Shown here: positions 24,083 to 37,200 of the stretch, one piece after another | Layout of the letters: the number at the start of each line of letters is the position of its first letter | Position numbering within the stretch: position 1 is the first letter of the stretch | From: Euryodendron excelsum | Taxonomy: Eukaryota > Streptophyta > Magnoliopsida > Ericales > Pentaphylacaceae | Length of the DNA stretch: 64,000 bases | Reading direction: 5' to 3' | NCBI GenBank assembly: GCA_033060915.1 | Contig: CM065381.1 | Location: 5,202,501-5,266,500, forward strand | Notes under the pieces: model-generated | What the model saw: only the letters and a program-made list of their open reading frames with translations | What the model was told of the DNA's origin: nothing | The model's database searches: none | Position numbers and translations under genes: made by a program

Positions 24083-24980
24083 GTACTATCGTACTGCTCA
24101 AAACAAGAAAACTCAAATATGACGTGTCCAAAGCTCTCTCAAAGAAAAAAAAGATTATACAGTGTAGTTGTAAAGACTACTTGACTTTCCTCTTTCCTCT
24201 TCCTTATGTCCCGTGCTACGTGGAGCTCAAAATAGCTGTCGATTACATACACTTTTTATCTAAATTGATTTGAAATTGTAACATGGTGTTCGCAGAAACA
24301 GTTCATTCTGTCCCTATAGTCACTTTAAAGAAGACAGTTCGTTTGCCCTTGAAGTCATTTTCATGACCTGTTTTTGAGGGGCTCACTTGATTGTAATCTC
24401 AAGTTCAGCTCAAAGCTTAGGACCACCCTTGTTTATTTTACTAGAGAATGAGGGGAAACATAATAACTTTGAAGAAATTCACAAAACAAGGTTGTTTCTT
24501 TCGTTTGAAATTAAAAAAGTTTTGTATTGAAAAACAACTACCCATACTTTGATCTTGATTTTATTTTTTTCCTGCCACACTCTCTCTCATCCAACTGGAT
24601 TCCTTGCTGGAAGACACCTCCGTTCATAGAAATTGTCCCATGGTTCCGGCACACACCGGATGTTTTGATTTAATGGATTAATGACATTATTTTTTCATTT
24701 TTAATATATTGGGCACATGACGTTATTATGGTGATGTGGTGTTTTGAACCTACTAGTATTATACATCAAGTTAATATTTGCTTTAGTTGTGTAATTTTTG
24801 AATTATTCAAACAAGTTTAGGGGAGAAAAAAGTTTTCCAAGCAAAGTTTTTAATACTGAACAAACAAACAGTTGAAAATTTTGTATTTTCCTAATAAATA
24901 TTTTTCAGAATAAAATTTCTTTGCAGATTTTACTCTCCCAGTAAACAAATTAACGCAAAGGAAATGGTCCTCCAATGGTG

Positions 24981-25050
24981 CCACCTTTGATGCAAATAAA
25001 GGAGCATAGTACTAACCACCTTTGATGCAAATAAAGGAGCATAGTACTAG
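24981..25050. repeat. 36-bp tandem duplication
   Basis: The 34-base block starting CCACCTTTGATGCAAATAAA occurs at 24981-25014 and again, identical, at 25017-25050. A looser repeat of the GTTCTGTA-CGACA type follows at about 25066 and 25140. Confidence 0.9.
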
Positions 25051-25395
25051 AAATAAAGCTTTTTGCGACAGCGTTCTGTAACGACATTTTGCCCATTTGG
25101 ATGGTAACGAGCGGTCAATATTTTTATTTTTTGCAACGGAGTTCTGTAGCGACAATGCTGTCTAAGAAGCAGGGGGATTGGTCAAGCACTCTAATGTTAC
25201 GTTTGGATCTCAATTTATTCAGATAAGAGAATAAAAAAAATTAAGTTACATATGTATTATTTTTTTTATGAGTAACCAAATAAAATAAATATTTAGATAT
25301 AAGGAAGCACCCATTCTCTTCCGACGATCATAAAAAAAGCCAGCATATACGTCTTTCTAGCATAGGCATGGTTCCTTTTGATTGGAGCTTGTTGC

Positions 25396-26016
25396 TAGGG
25401 GCATGTATTGGTCAGGTTGGTTCGGGTCCACGCTAAACTCAGAACCGACCCAATTTTGATTAGTTCTAAAATTTTGGACCCAAAATCGAACTGATCATCT
25501 CATGGAACCGAACCGAACTAACCTGATTCGGTTCGAGTTGGTTCAGTTTGATTCCATGTCTAGAGTTAGTTTGGGTCGGATCCACTTTATGGTGTGAAAA
25601 TTAGTTTTTTATTTCAAAATTAAAAAAAATAGGAATAATATTGCATCCTCAATACTTATAAAATAATTAAATAACAATATATAAACACATATTAATAACA
25701 ATAAAGTACAAATAATAATAATTTAAAGACATATATGCAATATATACAAATTTTTATTACATATATAGATCGAGTCTCAATTCGGATCTTGGGTTGGGTG
25801 GGTTTGTTTTGGTTCGGTTCAATTCTCGAGTTGATCAGTCCAAAAAATACAAACTTAAGAACAGAATCGAATTTGTCGGTTTAATTTTTTTAGATTCAGA
25901 ATAGAATCAAATCTTTAACAGATTTGAACCAAACCATTAACAGACTCAAACCAAACCAATTCATAGAGGCCAATTAATTCAATTTTTAAGTTTTTCAGTT
26001 CTTTTGTATACCTCTA
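25396..26016. mobile_element. hAT-like non-autonomous element rich in GGTTCGG motifs
   Basis: The 621-bp unit starts TAGGGGCATGTATTGG and ends with the reverse complement TAGAGGTATACAAAAG. Flanks are CTTGTTGC (25388-25395) and CTTGTCAC (26017-26024), a decayed 8-bp duplication with six matches. The interior repeats GGTTCGG and CCGAACC words, as in common plant hAT-type repeats. Non-coding. Confidence 0.7.
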
Positions 26017-26494
26017 CTTGTCACTACTCAGATCAATCAGCCTATTCTAGTTCACCTTGTGTCATCCAATTTGTGGGAATTTCCTTGGCTCGTGAAGTTG
26101 TGAATATTTTTAACAAATATTATATCCATTTCCTTCCCATTACCTAACCAAACAAAAAATAAAGACAAATAAACTTAACGTAATTTTTTGCGCATATATT
26201 TATATTATTATTAACTCGGTGGCGCGAAAACAACTGTATATCGGTTTTCGGTTCTATTTGCAATTCGAAAATTCTGTCACGCTCTTTTGCGGAAAAATGT
26301 CCCCTCCGACGACCGCCCAACCATCTCTTCCTCACTTTCCGACGATCTCTGGTCAGATTCAATTTCGAATTTCCTTAAGTCTTACACATACTGAAAATCT
26401 GATACTTTTGTGTAGTATATATATATTTGCTGTTTGTTTTGAAGTTGATAGGTTTTTCTTTTTGCTACGATCGATAGGTTGCGATCATTCAATT

Positions 26495-26640
26495 TGAACT
26501 TTATCCTTGGATTAGAGTATCTAAATGAAATGAATCGAAAATGAAAAAAAAAATTGCGAATTTTCAATGAACTTTATCCTTGGATTAGAGTATCTGAATG
26601 AAATGAATCGAAAATGAAAAAAAAAAATTGCGAAATTTCC
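26495..26640. repeat. 73-bp tandem duplication
   Basis: Two adjacent units, 26495-26567 and 26568-26640, both start TGAACTTTATCCTTGGATTA and run through an A-rich stretch to ATTGCGAA. The overlapping minus-strand open frames repeat the same peptide and are not genes. Confidence 0.9.
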
Positions 26641-28223
26641 TTTGTTTATTATTTTCGTAGAGTATTTGAAATCCACACAAGAAAAGAAAAAAGATTTCAA
26701 TGTCTTTCTTTGTTTTTCAGTGTTTTCAATCACAGCACTGGATGAAATTCGAAGAATTTTCTATGAATTTTGTGACATTAACTGAAAGAAAAACTGCTTC
26801 GCCCCCACTTTTGCTCTGCCCCTCAGACTCTCTCTCTCTCTAGAATGCTCTCTTTAGTTGATTTCTGAAACTTCTGTATTGAGTTTTTACGAGGATTGTG
26901 TATATGTGAAGAAAATCAAGGACAAAATCTGACGAAAACAGGCTTTAATTCATTCATTGTTTATGAAAAATCCACAATTTTCGCTATAGAGATTAGGTTT
27001 TTATCGAATTTCGTTCCTAAATCTGTAATGCTTATAGTCAAAACCAAAGGATAAATAAATAACTAAATAAATATATACATATGTATATATGTCAAACTCT
27101 GCGTATTACAATGTCAGAGTTCTATTTGTACCCAAAAAAAAAATGTCGAGAGTTATTTCTTTATCTAATAGATATAGATATATTTGTATGCATTTCTGTA
27201 AATTCATGGGGATACAATGATCTTCTCTTGCCCGGGGTCCTCCATTTCTGTTCCCATAACCCTAAAAGTATACAACATTTGCATGCCAAATCTTCTTATT
27301 TAATGGAGATAATACATTGGATACAAACAAAACCCACAATTATTTAGAAATTTCTATCATTTGATTACTCAAGAAATAGTTGAAGGAATTACTATATGAT
27401 TTATCGCAGGAAATACACTTGATCCCAAGGTAAGTATGTGATAATTGATATGTTACAGGACAGAGTGAGAGAGATACTTATTAACCTTTTGCAGGATTCA
27501 ATTTCATCATCTCCCTTTCATGAAAAGGAGTTGGGTAGTGGGAAGAAGAAACAGGCCAGAGAAGGTGAGAGTGTGTGTGCACACAGTACACATCCAGCCC
27601 GGCCGACCATGGCATTCCCGTGAGAGGGACAAAAGGAGGGCCAGACAAAAAGGCAAAACTCTAAACCCACGCACCTTCCCATCTTTTATCCTACATCCAC
27701 ACCATTTCACTCCCTCTACTCTCCCCAAGTTTTAAGGGAGGCGACTAACCCTTCTTTTCTTCTAGTGATTATGAGGGAATCTGCCATTGCAATTTGTTCT
27801 GAAATTCAGAGCATCAGATGTTTCCCCCTTCCCTGGTCTATTCTGTGCCATTGCCTGCATCTGATCTGCATAGATTAGGACTTCTTTTGATGAGAAAAAA
27901 CTACCCATTTGCACTGGTTAGTTGTGATTCTCAATTTCATTCTTACTCAGATCTGGGTGTCTGTCAAAAGACGTATTCTTTGGATTGTTTTTTCCTTTTT
28001 CTTAATGGGTTATTCTTTTCTTCTTCTTTCTTTTTTTCCCTATCTGTAGCATGATTAGCATTTTACTTTTGGTTTTATTTTATGGCAGATTTGTAGCAGA
28101 GAAAAGGATCTTCTTTTGGAGCAATTGGTTCCATTTTATTAAAAGTGGGATTCATGAAAGCCTGTCAAATCTGTTTAGTTATATGAAAGGAGGTATCAAT
28201 GTGGTCTAACCTAGAGAGTGTGG

Positions 28224-31200
28224 ATGGATGTACGTGAATCAGAGGAAGCATTGGAGACCTCAAGACCACCATTGTTTCCGGCCGACAAGAACAATGGAAC
28301 CGCCCGTCGGCCACAAACGAGGGGAGTTAGTTCTAGGTACAGGTCGCCTGCTCCGTCCACGCCTTCTGGTCCAAGGCGTTGCCTTTCACCAAACACCACC
28401 AGAACAGTTTCTGCATCCTCCCAATTGGCCTCACAGAAGAGAGCTATATCAGCCGAAAGGAAGCGGCCCTCTACACCACCATCAGCGCCAAGGCCATCCA
28501 CACCTGTCCATGATACCTCAGCAGAGATGAAGTTGGCATCCAGCAAGATGATGAGCAATCGGTTGCCTGAGGTTTTATGGCCTTCGAAAATGCGCAGTCT
28601 CAGCGTTTGCTTCCAGTCTGATACTTTTTCTCTCCCTATCTCTAGGAAAGAAAAACCAGTTACTCATGCCCTTTCTGATCGTGCTTTGAAGCCATCTTCA
28701 AATGTAGGACAAAAACAGGCTGAAACACCAGCTGTTTCGCGAAAGCCTACACCAGAGAGAAAGAATGCCATCAATGAGCCTGAGAATTCTAAACCAGTTG
28801 ATGGTTTACCTGCTAGACTAGTAGATCAGCATCGATGGCCCAGCAGAACTGTTGGGAAGTTATCTTCCAGTGCTTTAACTATAAGCATGGATCCCACTGA
28901 TAAGAAGGCTAAAACTTCAACCTTGCCAAACGTGGCAATTGGGAAATCTACCCCGAGGAGAATGTCTTTTCCTGATGGTATGAGCAAACCCTTACAAAAA
29001 TCAGGCAGTGACATAGTGAGGCAAGTATCATATGAGGATTATGGGAACTTGGAGCTTGAGGTGCATCCAGTGGATGATAAAAAACTGCACAAATCTGGAC
29101 TACACAAGCCTGTTTCTTCTCGTTCATTAGAAAGAATGACATTAATGAAGCCTGCTGTTAGATCTCAGTCTTTGCCTACTCATGGATCACGACATCCATC
29201 ACCAAATAAGGCATCCATATTATCCTCCTCTGTTTCTAGAGGTGTCAGTCCATCTAGAACAAGAGACTTGTATCCTACTCCTAGAGGTGTCAGTCCATCA
29301 ATGATAAGGCCATCCAGTCCATCTATGATAAGGCCATCCAGCCCATCAAGACAATCCAGCAGTTCAACTTCTGTACTCAGTTTCATTGCGGATGTTAGAA
29401 AAGGAAAGAAGGGTGCAAATCACATTGAAGATGCTCATCAGCTGCGGCTATTATACAATAGACATTTGCAATGGCGATTTGCTAATGCTCGAGCAGATGC
29501 TGCTCTATATAGGCAGAAAGTAGTGGCAAAGGTAGGGTTTTTTTGTTCTGTAGAACAAGCAAGCTCATGCAGCCCTTTTTAATGCTTCATATAACTTAGT
29601 TACCTCCTCTTTCTGTTTTCCTATATATTTTGAAGGCATTAATGGGTGTGTAAGCTAAGCAAAATCTGGTGGCTTCCTGGAAGAACAAATTGCTGAAGAA
29701 GTTAAAATTTTTCTTGCTAAACTTATGTTAAATGCTTCGGGCTGTTAGTATATTTGTCCTGCATGATGCAATTGGTGAAGGCCCTGAATTTTAAGTTGTA
29801 CAAAATTTGGTAATGGAAGCAAAGATATTGAAGCAACAAAAGCAATAATGAGTGGTAAAACCCAGCAACTTGTTAAGGGCAATACATATAGAGGCCCAAA
29901 ATACTACTTTGGTTTTTTTGGCAATCGTGCTTCACTTATTTTACATACTTGGAGTTAAATTCTGGTATCCTTCTGGTCTTTAATTTTTTTTGAACAATGT
30001 CATGCTGTTAAAGAAGGATAATTACATATGAATTTCTAGCATTCCAAATTTGTAATCACTAATTGTTTGAATAGTTGGTTTGGCCATGCAGAAAACACTA
30101 TACAATGTGTGGAGAACCACCTCAGTGTTGTGGGATACAGTAACTGGGAAGAGGATTAACCTCCAACAGCTGAGGCTGAAACTGAAGCTATACTCAGTTT
30201 TGAAGGAACAAGTAATGCCTCTTCTCAATACAACATTATGTTTTGGTTAGCAATATGCCAATATTGAGTTTCTGCATTTATCAATTGAAAAGTTTCTATT
30301 GGTCAGCCACATGTGTGCTACCTTCTTTCTTCGTCTTTTGATGCTTTTTTGTTGAATTTTACATGTTTTACACTGGAGTTCCAGAAAATACACTTAAACA
30401 CAGAGGACAACAAGGAAGTACTCAGGAGCCGTATCAGCCCCAATCATTAATAGAAGCAAACAGTTCTCTAAGCTATCACCAATTGAATTTACTGTTGTGT
30501 GCTGAAATATCAATTCAAAAAAAAAAAAGAGAGAGAAAAAATAGACGAGTATTCAATAATTAGTGATTGCCTGATAGGGATAAGGCAAGAGTTCCATGAA
30601 CTGTAACAGATTATTAAGAGAACAAATTTACAGAGTACTTATCACTGCTGTGGAGTGAGAAAATTGTCTGTGGTACTCTTTCCATGTAGGATCAATTTGC
30701 AAGGCTGCCTTTTGTTTTCTAGGATGTTCCTCTTTGGATTCTGAAGTCAAGAACAAGACAACTGGTAATGGGTAATGTGTTCTACATTTCATGGGGTGCC
30801 TTTTCCAACGTATGAAAATAGTACCATTGAAAGAATTACTGTGGCGTGCAAACCATGCTATTAGAATCTACAATTCCTTTATATAATGGAAATCCTATTC
30901 ATAGTGCCATTGGAAAACTGAAATTGTAGAGATAGTTCATGTGGCCGAGCATGATTAGTCATGGTCAGTTTTTTTTTTTCTCACTTTTTTTTTTATGAAT
31001 ACCCATGTTCTTACACATTCTAATCACTTATTTGGGATGAGAATTTTAAATGAACAGTCTTTTCTGGTTTGAATATTTGAACTTTCTGGAGACTTACTTT
31101 GTGCATCACTGAGTGCCAAAATTTTGAAGTTTCATGTGTTTTTTGTGACATAATTCCAGAATTCAAATGGTGAAATGGTTGCTTGGGACGTACATGTGGA

Positions 31201-34200
31201 TACCAAATTGTATTGGCTGACGGTAACTTTCTGAACATGACAAGATTGTAACAATCCTACCGAAATCCTTTTGTAGAAATTGCACTGAAAATAAAATTAA
31301 TCACCTAGGCTTTTATTTACAGATACCATCTGAATACATCTAATTATGCTCCTACAAAAAGAATACACGTATCAAAAAAGTGGTAGTCAAAATGAATTTT
31401 ATTAAGAAATCATATATGGGCTTGCCTATCATGGTAAGATGTCCTTTTAAGTGTGCATACATGACTTTTTAGTCTGTTCAACTTGTGTTGAATTTGGTCT
31501 GTCTCTTAGCTTCTTGTATTCAAATTGTAGTACAGTCAAAGATGTATCGTTTCCTTTAAGGGATCTTAACTTCCCCTCTGGAGTCGAGCCTTGCCAGCCA
31601 AGATTTAAGGGACACCAAAAGGGTTCCTTGCCTGATCGTTAGGGCACCCACCCCCTCCCCTCTCTTGGTTGAGGGAACCTCCACTCAAACGTGTCATCCC
31701 TCCACTGACTAGGTTAAGGAATCCTCCAACCAAGTGTGTCGTAGCTCGTAGGTCTAGCTGCTCACCTCCAAAATTATTTCCCAGTGTTCTCTACAGGGTC
31801 ATTTCCAAGGTCATCTCCAGTTACCATCATAAAGGCACCCTGATGCTCATGGCAGCTTAGGTTGGGAGACCTCTTGGGATATTGGTAAGGTGGTTCGCGT
31901 TGAGGGATTGTCAAGGTGCCTCATTTCATCCTCTCTCAAGGGTCTTGCACCTTGACCATTCTTACACAGACAGAGATCTCCACAAGAAGACAAATCCAGA
32001 CCATGACAGACATGATGTCAGGAGCACACTTGATCACATGGGTGCAAGAGCACAACAATGCAACAGTGACCTCCTTCTGTGAACTCTGAAGAATGATGTG
32101 AAATGCCTCAGCTCCCACCCCTTCCAGCTCAGTTGGTTCAACACCATCTCAATGCTGCTGCCTACTATAACTTTCCAGAGGGCTCCACAACTAGCCTACT
32201 CACCATCCTCCGTTCACATCATTCTTGAGAAAAGTGAAATGGTGCATCTGATCTGGTATTTTGGCTGGCCTTCTTGATCAACGTTTTTGCCTGTTCCAGG
32301 TGTTCAAAAGAAGGGGAAAAAATGAAGATGACGAAAACTAACCTGTGTATCATGAATTATTTAGGAATATTATTAAATTAGAATTTTTTTATTTATCATG
32401 AATAGTTTCTGTTAAATGCAGCAACAAACAAGATCAATCACTGAACTTGTCAACAATAATGAGATAGATTGTTCGTGCGAATTTTTTTTACTATTCTTTG
32501 ACACTGGTGGGTTAGTATCAAAATTTTCAAGTTTCTTGTTTGAATTTGAATGTACAGTTTTGACGCCATGAAATGTAGTGAGTGAATGATTGTGGTTTTG
32601 GAGGTTTTTAAGCTCTTGCCTGGAATTAGATTTTCGTGTTTTCCGTCATGAGAAGCAGTGAATAAATGTGGTTCTGGTTGGGCTTTTCATCTTGAGCATG
32701 TCCATTTATTTCAAGCATGAATTTCACCCTTTTTTTTTGCTACTTGTAATGGCAATGTTTTACTGATGTCATTTCGTAAATAATTACATATAAATTGGCT
32801 GGTTCAGATGGCCTACCTGGAGGACTGGGCTTCAATTGAAAGAGATCATAGTAGTTCTTTGTCTAGGGCAATTGAGGATCTACAGTCAAGCACTGTTCTT
32901 CTTCCAGTTACTGGAGGGGCAATAGTATGTCTGCTTATGAGAAGTATTTGAAATTGATGTTTAAAATGAGAAATGTTTAAACTACTAACTAAATATCTAT
33001 TTTTACAGGCAGATGGTGAGACTGTAAAGGCAGCTGTTTGCTCAGCCATTGATGTGATACAAGCAATGGCATCCTCCATATGTTCCATACTTTTAAGGGT
33101 GAGACTCATGCTATTTGTGTTTCCATCTAATTATGTAGCCATCATTTCTATATTAAATTGGTCTAGGGTTTTCCTGGTTAATTTTTATTTGTTGAATATC
33201 TTGTGGGCCTGTGGGTTGTGGCAGGTGGAATGCACAGGGCACATGTGATGGTGCATTTCCTTACCTCTATGAATTTTTTATTTTTATGAATAAATGAGGT
33301 TCATGGGTTAAATGGCGCCGAGAATATGGCATAGCCATGTGATATCATAGTCTGGTATTATCTGGTGGTCATAATGGTAGAATTAATGTTCTACAAATTT
33401 TGTTAGCAACTAGTGCAGTTTCTCAGAGCTAAGAAGTTATGGGTGTCAGGTCTACTAGGTTATATGTAGTCTCATGTTTGTTGCTTTTTAATACTTCTAT
33501 TATGATGAATGCTATTGTAGTAGATATTGGGCAAAAACTCATTTAAAATTAGTAAGGCACAATTTTGATGATTTTTTGTAGGACTTTGTTTTAGGAGGTT
33601 ATTTTATTTTATTTCATATTTTGCATTCCCCATATGTATGGAATTATATGTAAGGATTTGATTAGTGTTAATGATTATTGAATTGAGTGACTGTTGATTT
33701 CCTCTCCCCCTCGGTATTTCTCCCTTTTCTCCCTTTTCCTCTCATATCTCTTCTGTTCATCTTTTCTCTTCCCATGATATCCTCTCCCTCTTGTGAATCT
33801 TCCCCATCTCTCTGTTTCTCTTCTCTTCCTCAGATATCTTCCTCCTTTCTCTAGTCTTCTTTGTTTCTCTTTGTCTATTATTTCTCCTCCTTTTTTTTTT
33901 TCATCTCTTCTTCTTCCCCCTCTATTCTCTTCTTCTTGCTACTGTTCTACAACAAGAAGTATGCTTGTGTTCATATACGTCTTAAGAAAATGAATTATGT
34001 TTAGTGATTTACTCTTGGTGTAGTATGGATTTGATTCCAAGAAACAGAGGCTTTAAAGTGATGATAAACTGCAGTACAGGCAAGTGCCAGCTCTGAAAGA
34101 GAAAATTTGTTGGATTTGAACCTGATAGCATATGGATGAAAGTGCACCTTTAAGCCTCAATGTAAGGCCGAATATCAGAGCATGAATCTTGGATGCCACC

Positions 34201-37200
34201 GTGAACATTTTTATTTTGTCCTGCATTGGTTCTTTACATGCTGGGCATATTATGTCTCTATTTCATATTAGGAGTTGTCTATGGGTTACATTTACATAGG
34301 TCAGGTTTTAACTTAATAGACTAGTGAAGGTGACTCGTAACACTAGCATGACACTTGGCAAGACAATGGAGCACCATATGGGTCAGGGCCATTAGGCCAT
34401 CCGCTTCCAGTACTTTTGGAACTTTTGTGATGGACCACTATGATGGCAACTTTGCCAGTGCCCAGGAGGCAGTAGCCTACCATAAAGGTGAATCTCCACA
34501 GTGGAGGCATGCTCAATGCGTTGTAGCTGAGGCAGCATAGATTCAGGGAAACACACTTTTAGGTGGCCCTTGGAGGTGTTTACCCTGGATGGAGAGTCAG
34601 TTGAGGAAGCTTTACTAGCTTGATGTGCAAGTGTTGTGACCAGGGATGTGGAACTCCTTGAGCTTCCCTTGGCCTACTCGATTTGGAGTTTGATGCCTCC
34701 TTATCCTTTGGACACATGTCATGACAATGTGTTCCATATTGCACCACAGCCTAATCAAGAGAGGCAGCAATATTATCTGTTTTCCAGGCCCGGTGTTCCA
34801 TACCAGCTTCAGCATGATTGGCCTTGAGCCTCAGCGCAGCTGGTTCTCACATCCATGAATTCTAACACAAGGTGCAATAGGACTCATTTAAGTAGATGAG
34901 ATGCTCTGGAGCTCTTGGATCAGAACCAAGGTCCACGTGCCCATTCCCATCATCACATCTCTTATTTCTTCTCTCTTTCAATTCGGCCCATTTCCCCCTG
35001 AAGCTCAGATCGTTTAGATAACCATCCATTAGGTGTGTGTCCTCCTCCTTGGGAGGAATCTATTATTTACACACTTCAGCAAAATGTATTGATTTATTTT
35101 GCTTTTCATTTCTTTCTTATTTGACTTTAAAATGGAAACCATGTGCTCTCTCTCTCTCTCTTGCGTGTGTGGTAGATGGCATCATTTAAATAGTATATGA
35201 TATTGATGTGAGAAGCACAGACATTTCTAAGAAGGTATTGTATTTGAGTGGAACACGTGGAACTCATGACACCTGTCGGACACTCCCCGACACGTCAGAC
35301 ATGCTTCAGACACTTGGGAAACACGCGTGATTTCTCCTTTAGATTCTTTAATTTTAAGAATCCTAAAGCCCAAAACTTTCAATTTGTTTATTAATGGAGC
35401 TTTGTAAAATTGATAATAGCACTTTTTGTTCACACTTCATTTTCAATATGTAAAATGTAAAAAATAGTTCCTTACTATTTTGATGTAATAAAATATAAAT
35501 GTATTTACAATTTTGAAAAATGAAGAAAAGCGGCTTGCCTAGTGGTTTGGCCTTGTACAGCTAAGATTGTCTAGGGTTCAAACCCCAGCAACCTCTCTCC
35601 AAACTCTTATCTAAAAAAAAAGTATTATTTTTATGTATTCATATAAAAATTTATATTTTTGCTGTTGCCGTGTCAGTGTCCTATTTTTTTGGAATTTGAT
35701 GTGTCGGTGTGTCCATATCTGTTGCTTCCTAAAGCACATGAAGTTGCACATAATTGTTACCATTTTATGGAATTCTTTATGTATGCGTTACAATTTTGCA
35801 CTTTTGAGTCTGAGAGCCATATCTCCATATATTTATTCTAGATCATGATTTAAATCAAGATATACCTGAGTACTTTGCCTAGAATTACTTCATAGTTACG
35901 CTACAATCAACATGCTGCAGAGTTGTAAAAATATATATGGACAAGTGCTTAGACCTTTAGTTTCGGCATATGCTTTTTAAATAAAGGATTTGCATTCGTT
36001 ATTGGTTAGAGTGTTTCCAGTCCTTTTATGGCTCCGTTCCCCCCCAGCCCAAAGAAAAGACCCCTTGTTTTGAAAGGTAACACACTTCAATGTTTCGATA
36101 CAATCTTGAATTGAGATTAGTAAGGTTGATTTTTGAGGAAAATTTAAAAGGTCGGATTATGCTGACATTAATGCAAGAATGGGTTTAACTAGATTACAAA
36201 CCATTAATACAATATTAAATATCATAACAAGGATATTCTGAAATATTCACTTAGTCCAGTCCAATCCAAGGGAATTTTACATCATAACTGAAATTAAATC
36301 TCAATTCAAGGGATTTTGCACAAAATAATGAGCTAGAATCTTTCCATTGTGGTACATGAGTTAGAATCTTTCCGTTACTATACATGATTATAAAAGAATG
36401 TATCCATATCAAATAAGACAAGTATCTTATGCACATTTTCCGTTCTCTAATTCAAGAAAAGTATCATGATATATATTTTAAACTTAAATGCACTAATGTC
36501 AAATATTGTATGAGACTACTTAAATATACTGCAAGATACTGGAAGAGTATTTGGTGGCATATACTACTCAGTGTAAGAATATAGTCCATGTAAGCACAAT
36601 GTTTCCTAGCTTAAGGATGACTTTTAGTTGCTTTTCTGGGGTTGCATAGGGATATATATGCACACGCTTTTGCAGATTATATACATATATCCTTATAAAA
36701 CGTTCATTCTAATCAGACCTACAGACTTAACCATTGTCGGTCCTGTCAATCTGGGTATTGGGAGGGCTTGACTGCTTTGAGACCTAGCCTTCGCCTTTAT
36801 TTGCACAAAGTGGCTGCTGTTAGACTTGAACATTCTCATCCAATCAAATTTGCTGTAAACATATTCGCTATCACAGATTCAAAGGATTTAAATCTTCTGT
36901 GACGTTAAAAGTGGCTCTCTTCTTTGTCTCTATATTTAAATTGTGGCTTTATTTGGCTAACAGAAACAATGCGCATTACAGTTGGGGAGCTGACTCTCAA
37001 ATCCTAAGTTCTTACTGATCTCTGTCGGAGAATGATGGGATCTCACTGTCTCAGGGACCTGCAATCTAAATTGGAAGTTGGATTCTTACTATGCATTAAG
37101 TTGCTCTACAATATACAAACAGTTTAGAACTCGTAGTGTTGCTTTTTGGTTCTGTTAATGCTTCTTGTTTGTTCTCAAGAGTTATGTTAGTTATTTCTCT

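Larger units (their letters stand above)
20522..28223. other. Intergenic region between oxidoreductase and AUG8-like genes
   Basis: The first few hundred bases are presumably the 3' UTR of the oxidoreductase gene. The rest is AT-rich and carries MITE-like foldbacks (22394-22573, 23872-24082), short tandem duplications (24981-25050, 26495-26640) and a hAT-like unit (25396-26016). From about 26800 the sequence becomes CT-rich and leader-like, and 5' UTR exons of the AUG8-like gene may lie in 26280-28200, but nothing fixes them. No other gene is supported. Confidence 0.6.

Noticed and set aside
26219..26497. 92-codon frame in the AUG8 upstream region
   Set aside because: AT-rich C-terminal half with repeats; may overlap a 5' UTR exon but nothing supports a protein.
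28211..28558. Minus-strand 115-codon open frame in AUG8 exon 1
   Set aside because: It is the antisense shadow of a GC-richer coding exon and has no domain.
29180..29386. Minus-strand frame with a [19 protein letters not shown] repeat
   Set aside because: It is the antisense reading of the Ser/Pro repeats of AUG8.
31560..32330. GC-richer block in AUG8 intron 2 with several open frames
   Set aside because: There is no protein domain, no LTR or inverted end; possibly an old repeat but not supportable.
34340..34880. Similar GC-richer block in AUG8 intron 4
   Set aside because: Only short frames in both directions; no recognisable product.
35527..35610. Possible tRNA gene
   Set aside because: The B box and T-arm-like stem are good, but the acceptor and anticodon arms do not pair; kept as a SINE-like head.
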